The notes beneath the pieces were generated by a model. It was not told the origin of the DNA. It saw only the letters and a program-made list of their open reading frames with translations, and searched no databases. Made by a program: the position numbers and the translations under genes. This document shows, piece by piece, positions 20,438 to 27,465 of a stretch of 64,000 bases of DNA (positions within the stretch are counted from its first letter, which is position 1; every line of letters begins with the position of its first letter). Source of the stretch: Pseudomonas sp. B33.4 (GTDB lineage: Bacteria > Pseudomonadota > Gammaproteobacteria > Pseudomonadales > Pseudomonadaceae); contig NZ_CP140706.1 in assembly GCF_034555375.1 (NCBI RefSeq), positions 5,900,001 through 5,964,000 of the forward strand, given 5' to 3'.

Positions 20438-21586
20438 TCAGTAAGCCGCGCGGTAGATCTTCTCGATATCGACGGCACTGAGTTTGCGCGGGTTATTACG
20501 CATCAGCCGCTCGATGCCCGCCGCTTCCACGGCCATCGCCGGGATCGCCTCTTCCGGGACACCGAAACTGCGCAGGCCGGCAGGAATTTCCACAGCCGCG
20601 CATAAGTCGGTCATCGCCTGCACGGCTTTGTCCGCCGCCTCGGTTGCACTTAGATGAGCGGTCTGCACCCCCATGGCTTCGGCGATATCCTGCATGCGTT
20701 CGACGCAGGCCATCTTGTTCCAGGTCATGACATACGGCAGCAGCAACGCATTGCTCACACCATGGGCAATATTGAAGCGCCCGCCCAGCGGATACGCCAG
20801 CGCATGCACTGCGCCGACCCCGGCATTACCGAACGCCATGCCGGCCATCAGGCTGGCGGTGGCCATGTCTTCGCGCGCTTGCAGGTTGGCGCCGTTGGCA
20901 TAGGCCTTGGGCAGGGCCTTGGCGATCAATCTGATCGCGCCGAGCGCCAGCGAGTCGGTGATCGGCGAGGCGTTGACCGACAGATAGGATTCGATGGCGT
21001 GCACCAGCGCGTCGACGCCACTGGCGGCGGTGACACTGCGCGGGCAGGTCAGGGTCATTTGCGGGCTGACCAGCGCCACGTCCGGTAATAGAAAGTCGCT
21101 GACGATGCCTTTCTTCAACTGCGCGACTTTGTCCGAGAGGATCGCTACGTTGGTCACTTCGGAACCGGTGCCGGCGGTGGTCGGGATGGCGATCAGCGGC
21201 GGGCCCTTGCGCGGCACTTGGTCGACACCGAACAGATCTTCCAGCGCGCCGTGGTAGCCAGCGTAGGCAGCGACACTTTTGGCGATGTCGATGGCACTGC
21301 CGCCACCGAGGCCGATCAAGCCGTCATGCCCGCCCTCGCGGTAGACGCGCATGCAGTCCTCGACGATGGCGATTTCCGGGTCGGGCAGCACGCGATCGAA
21401 AATTTCGTACTCGCGCCCGCCCAATTGGCACAGCGCCAACTCGACAGTGCCGGACTTGACCAGCGCGGCGTCGGTGACGATCAGGGGGTTGTCGATGTCC
21501 AGGCGCGAGAGTTCGGCGGCCAGTTGCTCGATGGCGGCGGCGCCGGTGATCAGTTTGTGAGCGATTTTGAACTGGGACAGACTCAT
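20438..21586 (-). CDS. iron-containing alcohol dehydrogenase
   Basis: Group III (iron-activated) dehydrogenase of 382 residues, starting at 21586 (MSLSQFKIAHKLITGAAA), where AGAGG lies nine bases upstream. GLGGGSAIDIAKSVA is the NAD(P)-binding loop, TAGTGSEVT the conserved phosphate-side motif, and HALAYPLGGRFNIAHG supplies metal-binding histidines. Family members oxidise or reduce small alcohols, lactaldehyde or 4-hydroxybutyrate. It lies 310 bases downstream of the agtD stop on the same strand, so a role with the transported omega-amino acids is conceivable but unproven. Confidence 0.85.
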   Translation of the reverse strand: MSLSQFKIAHKLITGAAAIEQLAAELSRLDIDNPLIVTDAALVKSGTVELALCQLGGREYEIFDRVLPDPEIAIVEDCMRVYREGGHDGLIGLGGGSAIDIAKSVAAYAGYHGALEDLFGVDQVPRKGPPLIAIPTTAGTGSEVTNVAILSDKVAQLKKGIVSDFLLPDVALVSPQMTLTCPRSVTAASGVDALVHAIESYLSVNASPITDSLALGAIRLIAKALPKAYANGANLQAREDMATASLMAGMAFGNAGVGAVHALAYPLGGRFNIAHGVSNALLLPYVMTWNKMACVERMQDIAEAMGVQTAHLSATEAADKAVQAMTDLCAAVEIPAGLRSFGVPEEAIPAMAVEAAGIERLMRNNPRKLSAVDIEKIYRAAY

Positions 21587-21682
21587 CGTGCGCAGCCTCT
21601 TATAGATGTGGGAGCTGGGCACAAGATTAGCTGGGGATTTGGGGTTGTCTGCTATTCAGGTCATGAATGATCAAAAGCAAAA

Positions 21683-21877
21683 GCCCCTCACCCTAGCCCT
21701 CTCCCGGAGGGAGAGGGGACTGACCCTAGCCCTCTCCCAGAGGGAGAGGGGACTGACCGCGGTGGATGGAAGAGGTACACCGACATGCGATACCGAGTCG
21801 AACTCAGGTTTTGAAAAGCACAACGATCTGCTCCCTTCCCCCTCGCCCCCTTGGGGGAGAGGGCTGGGGTGAGGGGG
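21683..21877. repeat. tandem and inverted repeats of the CCCTCACCCTAGCCCTCTCC type
   Basis: Two direct 33-base units (21690-21722 and 21723-21755) each contain CCCTAGCCCTCTCCC and GGGAGAGGGG, which are themselves partly palindromic. An inverted relative, GGGGGAGAGGGCTGGGGTGA, sits at 21853-21877. The array fills most of the 310-base gap between agtD and the alcohol dehydrogenase gene. No coding frame with support is present there. Confidence 0.8.
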
Positions 21878-21896
21878 TAAGCTTTTGATCTGGCCC

Positions 21897-22721
21897 TTAA
21901 ACCTGAGCAGTCCGCAGTTTTTCGCTGCGTCCGCGCAACCATTCCAGGGTCAGCAGCAGGATCACGGAGAAGGCAATCAGCAAAGTAGCCGCAGCAGCAA
22001 TCGTCGGACTCAAGTTCTCGCGAATCCCGCTGAACATCTGCCGAGGCAACGTCGCCTGCTCAGGCCCGGCGAGAAACAACGTCACCACCACCTCATCAAA
22101 CGAAGTCGCAAAGGCAAACAGCGCCCCGGAAATCACCCCCGGCGCAATCAGCGGCAAGGTCACCCGGCGGAACGCCGTCAGTGGCGATGCACCGAGACTC
22201 GCCGCCGCCCGCACCAGGTTGTGGTTAAAGCCCTGCAATGTTGCCGACACGGTGATGATCACAAACGGCACACCCAACACCGCATGCACGACGATCAGCG
22301 AGAAGAAGCTGTTGCCCAAACCCAACGGCGCGAAGAACAGATAACTCGCCACACCGATGATCACCACCGGCACCACCATCGGCGAAATCACCAGCGCCAT
22401 CACCAGCGATTTGCCAGGGAAGTCGCCACGGGTCAGGCCAATCGCCGCCAGCGTACCGAAGACCATCGCCAGCACCGTCGCCGCCGGAGCAACGATGATG
22501 CTGTTCTTCAGCGCACGCATCCATTCCGCCGAGGCGAAGAAATCCTGATACCAGTGCAGCGAGAAGCCTTGCAGCGGATAGACCAGAAAACTGCCCGAGT
22601 TGAACGACAGCGGGATGATCACCAGCACCGGCAGAATCAGGAACAACAGAATCAGGCCGCAGAGAATCCGCAGGCTGTAGAACCACACCCGTTCGATGGG
22701 CGACATATAAGGACTCAGCAT
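21897..22721 (-). CDS. agtD: ABC transporter permease (AgtD/PotC-like)
   Basis: Second inner-membrane permease of the transporter encoded at 21.9-26.4 kb. The protein has 274 residues and six predicted helices. The EAA motif that contacts the ATPase reads AAASLGASPLTAFRRVTLPL. The start has an AAGGGG site eight bases upstream and the gene begins 12 bases after agtC ends. Gene order ATPase, binding protein, permease, permease and the neighbouring two-component system match agtABCD of P. aeruginosa as I recall it, a GABA and 5-aminovalerate importer; spermidine/putrescine transport is the alternative from sequence family alone. Confidence 0.8.
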   Translation of the reverse strand: MLSPYMSPIERVWFYSLRILCGLILLFLILPVLVIIPLSFNSGSFLVYPLQGFSLHWYQDFFASAEWMRALKNSIIVAPAATVLAMVFGTLAAIGLTRGDFPGKSLVMALVISPMVVPVVIIGVASYLFFAPLGLGNSFFSLIVVHAVLGVPFVIITVSATLQGFNHNLVRAAASLGASPLTAFRRVTLPLIAPGVISGALFAFATSFDEVVVTLFLAGPEQATLPRQMFSGIRENLSPTIAAAATLLIAFSVILLLTLEWLRGRSEKLRTAQV

Positions 22722-22733
22722 CTCGAATTCCCC

Positions 22734-23981
22734 TTAGCTCAGGCGCAGGCGACTGGCGCCCACCAGCCAGCTGTAAATCAGATAAAGCACCACGGTCGCC
22801 AGCAGCAATAGCCCGCCGAGTGCGGTGGCCATGCCCCAGTTGATGCTGGTGTTGGTGTAGAAGGCGACGAAGTAGCTGACCATTTGATCGTTCGGGCTGC
22901 CGAGCAGCGCCGGGGTGATGTAGTAGCCGATGGCGAGGATGAACACCAACAGGCAACCGGCGCCGACACCGGCGTAGGTCTGCGGGAAGTACACCCGCCA
23001 GAAACTGGCGAACGGGTGGCAGCCGAGGGAAATTGCGGCGCGCATATAGGTCGGCGAGATGCCTTTCATCACGCTGTAGATCGGCAGGATCATGAACGGC
23101 AGCAGGATGTGCACCATCGAGATGTACACGCCGGTGCGGTTGAACACCAGCTCCAGCGGTTTATCGATGACGCCCATGGCCATCAGACCACTGTTGATCA
23201 GCCCGCCCGATTGCAGCAGCACGATCCATGCGGCGACGCGCACCAGAATCGAGGTCCAGAACGGCAGCAGTACCAGAATCATCAGCAGGTTGCTTTGCCG
23301 CGATGGCAGGTTCGCCAGCAGGTAGGCCAACGGATAAGCCAGCAGCAGGCAGATCACGGTGATGACCAGGCCCATCCAGAACGTGCGGGCGAAGATGTCG
23401 AGGTAGATCGCTTGATCCGGGGTGGCCGGGGCGATTTCGCCGAGGTCGTCGATGCGGTGATCGACGGCCGCCAGCAGGTAATACGGGGTGATGCTGCTGG
23501 TGTTGCGTTTGACCGCTTGCCAGTAGGCCGGGTCGCCCCAACGTTCGTCGAGACCTTCCAGGGCTTCTTTATAGGAGGCCGGTTCGCTGGAGAAAGGCAG
23601 CGCCCGGGCGGTTTTGGTCAACAGGCTGCGATAGCCGGCCAACTCCATGTTCAAGCGTTTGGACAGATCGCCCAGCGTTTGGTTTTTGCGCGCTTCGGCG
23701 AGGTCTTCGCCGGCCGCTTTGTAGACCGGTTCAGCGGGCAGGCCACGGCCGTCCCAACTGGCGATGGCCGCCACGGTGCGCGGCATGCCGCCGACCACTT
23801 CGGGGTTGCCGACGCTTTTGTAGAGCAGCGCCACGATCGGCACCAGAAACACCAGCAGCAGAAACAGCACCAGCGGCGCAATCAGCGCTTGAGCCTTCCA
23901 GCGGTTGACCCGCTCGGCGCGCTTGAGCTTCTGCTTCAAGGTGGGGCTGTTGCCCTCGTTCAGGGGAACGGCGATGGCCAT
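22734..23981 (-). CDS. agtC: ABC transporter permease with large periplasmic insert (AgtC/PotB-like)
   Basis: First permease, 415 residues from the ATG at 23981 (MAIAVPLNEGNSPTLKQKLK), preceded by GGAG. It is about 130 residues longer than PotB. The extra length is an insert between helix 1 (LIAPLVLFLLLVFLVPIVAL) and the core: roughly residues 60-185, rich in charged residues and predicted to be outside the membrane. The EAA loop AAISLGCHPFASFWRVYFPQ is intact. The insert is a known trait of this permease subgroup; its job is unclear. Confidence 0.8.
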   Translation of the reverse strand: MAIAVPLNEGNSPTLKQKLKRAERVNRWKAQALIAPLVLFLLLVFLVPIVALLYKSVGNPEVVGGMPRTVAAIASWDGRGLPAEPVYKAAGEDLAEARKNQTLGDLSKRLNMELAGYRSLLTKTARALPFSSEPASYKEALEGLDERWGDPAYWQAVKRNTSSITPYYLLAAVDHRIDDLGEIAPATPDQAIYLDIFARTFWMGLVITVICLLLAYPLAYLLANLPSRQSNLLMILVLLPFWTSILVRVAAWIVLLQSGGLINSGLMAMGVIDKPLELVFNRTGVYISMVHILLPFMILPIYSVMKGISPTYMRAAISLGCHPFASFWRVYFPQTYAGVGAGCLLVFILAIGYYITPALLGSPNDQMVSYFVAFYTNTSINWGMATALGGLLLLATVVLYLIYSWLVGASRLRLS

Positions 23982-24065
23982 GACGTACTCCGCAAATCTT
24001 TGGATGGGCGGCATCACACATAGCGATACCGCATTACATCAACACACAAAAAACACATCGCACCT

Positions 24066-24150
24066 GTAGGAGCTGTCGAGTGCAACGAGGCTGCGATCTC
24101 TTGATCTTGAAAGGCAAAGTCAAAAGATCGCAGCCTGCGGCAGCTCCTAC
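24066..24150. repeat. REP pair, family B, inside the agt gene row
   Basis: GTAGGAGCTGTCGAGTGCAA with GAGGCTGCGATC faces GATCGCAGCCTGCGGCAGCT plus CCTAC. The left arm has diverged in its middle. It lies between the binding-protein stop and agtC, where it could set unequal expression of the two. Confidence 0.8.
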
Positions 24151-24161
24151 CGGGCGAAGGA

Positions 24162-25205
24162 TTACTTCGCAGCCCAGGAGTTGAAGCGCTGCTCCAGTTG
24201 CTCGCCGTTGTCAGCCCAGAAGCTGACGTCAATCTGCACCTGGTTGGCGATGTTTTCCGGGGTGGTTGGCATGTCTTTGAGGACATCCTTGGCCAGCAGC
24301 GGCACGGCCTGGGTGTTGGCCGGGCCGTAGGCGATGTTTTCCGAGTAGGTCTTCTGCTGCTGCGGCTGTACCGAGAAGGCGATGAACTTCTTCGCCGCTT
24401 CCGCACGCTTGGCGTCGAGACCTTTCGGGATCGCCCAGGCGTCGAAGTCGTAGATGCCGCCGTTCCACACCACTTTCAGATTGGATTCTTTCTGCACCGC
24501 CGCGATCCGACCGTTGTAGGCCGAGCTCATCACCACGTCACCGGAAGCGAGGTATTGCGGCGGTTGTGCGCCGGCTTCCCACCACTGGATGTTCGGCTTC
24601 AGCTCATCAAGTTTCTTGAACGCGCGATCCTGGCCACCCTTGCTCGCCAGTTCTTTGTAGACGTCTTTCGGCGCCACACCATCGGCCATCAAAGCGAATT
24701 CGAGGGTGTACTTGGCGCCTTTGCGCAGGCCACGCTTGCCCGGGAATTTCTTGGTGTCCCAGAAATCGGCCCAGCTGGTTGGCGCGGTTTTCAGCTTGTC
24801 GGCGTTGTAGGCCAGCACGGTCGACCAAACGAAGAAGCCCACGCCGCACGGCTGAATCGCGCCTTTGACGTAATCTTCGGTTTTGCCGAACAGCGCCGGG
24901 TCGAGTTGTTCGAACATGTCTTCGTCGCAACCACGGGACAGCTCTGGCGATTCAACTTCCACCAGATCCCACGACACGCTCTTGGTATCGACCATGGCTT
25001 TGACCTTGGCCATCTCGCCGTTGTACTCGCCAGCGACGATCTTGCCGTTGCCCGCCGCTTCCCACGGTGCGTAGAAGGCTTTGACTTGCGCCGCCTTGTT
25101 CGCCCCGCCAAACGACACCACGGTCAAATCCGGGCCAGCGGCCATTGCGCTTGCCGCACCCATCAGGCCCAGGGTCAGGGCGGTGAACTTCAGGGATCTC
25201 AACAT
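24162..25205 (-). CDS. agtB: periplasmic substrate-binding protein (AgtB/PotD-like)
   Basis: Binding protein of 347 residues with a cleavable signal peptide ending SAMAA. It belongs to the polyamine-type SBP family: GPDLTVVSFGGANKAAQVKA at the mature start and the hinge VMSSAYNGRIAAVQKESN. A GGAGAG site precedes the ATG. It lies between the ATPase and permease genes and presumably captures GABA/5-aminovalerate, by synteny; the ligand cannot be read from sequence. Confidence 0.82.
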   Translation of the reverse strand: MLRSLKFTALTLGLMGAASAMAAGPDLTVVSFGGANKAAQVKAFYAPWEAAGNGKIVAGEYNGEMAKVKAMVDTKSVSWDLVEVESPELSRGCDEDMFEQLDPALFGKTEDYVKGAIQPCGVGFFVWSTVLAYNADKLKTAPTSWADFWDTKKFPGKRGLRKGAKYTLEFALMADGVAPKDVYKELASKGGQDRAFKKLDELKPNIQWWEAGAQPPQYLASGDVVMSSAYNGRIAAVQKESNLKVVWNGGIYDFDAWAIPKGLDAKRAEAAKKFIAFSVQPQQQKTYSENIAYGPANTQAVPLLAKDVLKDMPTTPENIANQVQIDVSFWADNGEQLEQRFNSWAAK

Positions 25206-25253
25206 TTATTGTTCTCTCCACGTGCAGGGTTGGTGTTGGTATTGCCGGGGCGA

Positions 25254-26378
25254 TCAGTTCGCCTCTAGAAGAGGATCAAGCGCGCGTACGTGCTCGACCT
25301 GCCAGCCAAGCGGAACCACGTCACCGACGGCGAGCGCAGGATCGAGCTCGGCAATCGGTTGTTTCACGAAGAAGTCGGTCTTGCCACAGACTTCCAGGCG
25401 CACCCGGACGTGGTCGCCCAGATAGATGAATTCCGCCACCCTCCCTGAGAAGCGGTTAACGCATTGATGGCTCGAACCGTTGAGGCTGACGCGCTCCGGA
25501 CGGATCGACAAAGTCACCGGTTCGCCGGTCTGGCCGACATTGACCGCCAGCGCCTCGACCTTCTCGCCGCGGCCCAACTCGACCACACAGCGCTCGCCGC
25601 TCTGGCTGAGCAGGCGGCCATTGAGGCGGTTGTTTTCACCGATGAAGTTGGCGACGAAGGTGTTTTTTGGTTCTTCGTAAAGGGTTCGCGGCGGGGCGAT
25701 CTGCTGGATCTCGCCTTGGTGGAAGACGGCGACGCGGTCAGACATGGTCAGCGCTTCACCCTGATCGTGGGTCACGTAGACCACGGTCACGCCGAGGCGC
25801 TGGTGCAGGTGTTTGATTTCCATCTGCATGTGTTCACGCAGCTGTTTGTCGAGGGCGCCGAGCGGTTCGTCCATCAGCACCAGTTGCGGTTCGAACACCA
25901 GCGCGCGGGCCAGCGCCACACGTTGCTGCTGACCACCAGACAATTGCGCCGGGTAGCGCGAAGCGAACGCGTCGAGCTGGACCATGCTGAGGACTTTCTT
26001 CACGCGGTCGCTGACGTCGCTTTTGTTCAGACCGCGCACGGTCAGCGGAAACGCGAGGTTTTCCGCCACGGTCATGTGCGGGAACAGTGCGTAGTTCTGG
26101 AATACCATGCCGATGTCACGTTTGTGTGGCGGCACGTTGTTGATCGAACGCCCGGCCAGCAGAATCTCGCCAGCGGTCGGTGTTTCGAAACCGGCGAGCA
26201 TCATCAGGCTGGTGGTCTTGCCGGAGCCGGATGGCCCGAGCAGGGTGAGGAATTCGCCTTTGCGAATGTCCAGGTTGAGGTCTTTGACGATCAGGTTCTC
26301 GCCGTCGTAGCTCTTCTGCACTCCACGAAAGCTGACCAGCACATCACTGGCCCCTGCGTTTGTATCGACCTGGCTCAT
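25254..26378 (-). CDS. agtA: ABC transporter ATP-binding protein (AgtA/PotA-like)
   Basis: ATPase of 374 residues from the ATG at 26378, with AAGGTG six bases upstream; a GTG two codons earlier is weaker. Walker A is LLGPSGSGKTTSLMML, the ABC signature is AQLSGGQQQRVALARAL, Walker B is LVLMDEPLGALD and the switch histidine is in VTHDQGEAL. A TOBE-type regulatory domain follows from about residue 285. First gene of the transporter row; about 350 bases of non-coding DNA with a REP pair separate it from agtR. Confidence 0.88.
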   Translation of the reverse strand: MSQVDTNAGASDVLVSFRGVQKSYDGENLIVKDLNLDIRKGEFLTLLGPSGSGKTTSLMMLAGFETPTAGEILLAGRSINNVPPHKRDIGMVFQNYALFPHMTVAENLAFPLTVRGLNKSDVSDRVKKVLSMVQLDAFASRYPAQLSGGQQQRVALARALVFEPQLVLMDEPLGALDKQLREHMQMEIKHLHQRLGVTVVYVTHDQGEALTMSDRVAVFHQGEIQQIAPPRTLYEEPKNTFVANFIGENNRLNGRLLSQSGERCVVELGRGEKVEALAVNVGQTGEPVTLSIRPERVSLNGSSHQCVNRFSGRVAEFIYLGDHVRVRLEVCGKTDFFVKQPIAELDPALAVGDVVPLGWQVEHVRALDPLLEAN

Positions 26379-26542
26379 ACCCACACCTTTGTTGTTGATG
26401 ACTGCTTGTGGATTAAGCCTAGTGGTTGCTGACAGGCGCGCAAATCGGGGCGCAGGAGAGAATCGCCTCAGCCGGATGGAAGGTTGGGGGTAGGGATTGC
26501 CCTACAAGGATGGCGCTAATGGATAAAGCAGTGGCGAGGGTT

Positions 26543-26575
26543 GAGCTGCAAGCTGCAAGAACAAACAAAAGCGCC
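26543..26575. repeat. short AGCTGCAAG repeat element
   Basis: GAGCTGCAAGCTGCAAGAAC followed by AAACAAAAGCGC shares AGCTGCAAGAACAAA with 43532-43548, in the gap between prkA and yeaH. It is in the 26379-26730 gene-free gap, which otherwise holds the REP pair at 26624-26710 and presumably the agtA promoter. Confidence 0.5.
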
Positions 26576-26623
26576 TGTCGCTAACAGATATGCCCGAAAT
26601 TTCTGGCGCTATGGAGATCCCCT

Positions 26624-26710
26624 GTAGGAGTGAGCCTGCTCGCGATAGCGGTGGATCAGCCAACAAAGCAGTGAATGATCCACCGCTATCGCGAGCAGGC
26701 TCACTCCTAC
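26624..26710. repeat. REP pair, family A, with extended palindrome
   Basis: GTAGGAGTGAGCCTGCTCGC faces its exact inverse, and the pairing continues through CGATAGCGGTGGATC and GATCCACCGCTATCG, making arms of about 35 bases. Located between agtR and agtA. Confidence 0.9.
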
Positions 26711-26730
26711 AATTTCGATCGCGGTGCTCT

Positions 26731-27360
26731 TTAGAGGAGTTTGTGTTCCATCGCGTATTTGACCAGTTCGGCCAGCGAGGTGATGTTGAGCTTTTGCATC
26801 AGCCGCGCCTTGTGGGTGCTGATGGTCTTGCTGCTCAGCGCCAGTTGCTGGGCGATGTCGTTGACATTGGCGCCTTGGGCCAGACGCTCGAACACCGAGA
26901 ACTCGCGCTCCGACAGCAACGAATGCAGCGGTCGTGCATCGGTCAGACCAACTTCAAAGACCATGCGATCGGCCAGATCGGGATCGATATAACGCCCTCC
27001 TGCCGCGACCTTGCGAATGGCAGTGAGCAACAGCGCCGGATCGCTGTCCTTGGTCGCATACCCGGCGGCGCCGACCTTCAGCGCCCGCGCGGCCATCTGC
27101 GCTTCGTCGTGCATCGACAACACCAGAATCGCTGGCGGGTTGTTCAGTGCGCGGATGCGTGGAATCGCTTCAAGGCCATTGACGCCGGGCATGGAAATGT
27201 CCAGCAGCACCACTTCACACGGCAGGCTGCGCAGGATTTCGAGCAGTTGCTCGCCATTGCTCGCCTCGCCCACCACTTGCAGATCCTTGGCCAGGCCAAT
27301 CAATTGCTTGATGCCCTCGCGGACGATAGTGTGGTCTTCGGCTACCAGTACACGGATCAC
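26731..27360 (-). CDS. agtR: LuxR-type response regulator (AgtR-like)
   Basis: NarL/FixJ-family regulator of 209 residues starting at the GTG at 27360 (VIRVLVAEDHTIVREG), with GGAGAGG just upstream; the open frame continues to 27516 only through the REP sequence. D54 in LLDISMPGVNG is the phospho-acceptor. The C-terminal LuxR HTH is LSEREFSVFERLAQGANVND followed by IAQQLALSSKTISTHK. It follows the sensor kinase gene (gap about 100 bases with a REP) and precedes the transporter, matching agtSR-agtABCD of P. aeruginosa from memory, where it responds to GABA/5-aminovalerate and is reported to react to peptidoglycan sugars. Confidence 0.85.
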   Translation of the reverse strand: MIRVLVAEDHTIVREGIKQLIGLAKDLQVVGEASNGEQLLEILRSLPCEVVLLDISMPGVNGLEAIPRIRALNNPPAILVLSMHDEAQMAARALKVGAAGYATKDSDPALLLTAIRKVAAGGRYIDPDLADRMVFEVGLTDARPLHSLLSEREFSVFERLAQGANVNDIAQQLALSSKTISTHKARLMQKLNITSLAELVKYAMEHKLL

Positions 27361-27390
27361 TTGCCTCTCCTCGATATTTGCATTGACGCT

Positions 27391-27465
27391 AAAAGATCGC
27401 AGCCTGCGGCAGCTCCTACATTGAACGCATTCCCCTGTAGGAGCTGCCGAAGGCTGCGATCTTTT
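27391..27465. repeat. REP pair, family B, overlapping the agtS stop codon
   Basis: AAAAGATCGCAGCCTGCGGC and GCTGCCGAAGGCTGCGATCT face each other around about 20 bases. The right-hand edge supplies two bases of the TAA stop of the sensor kinase gene. Confidence 0.85.
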
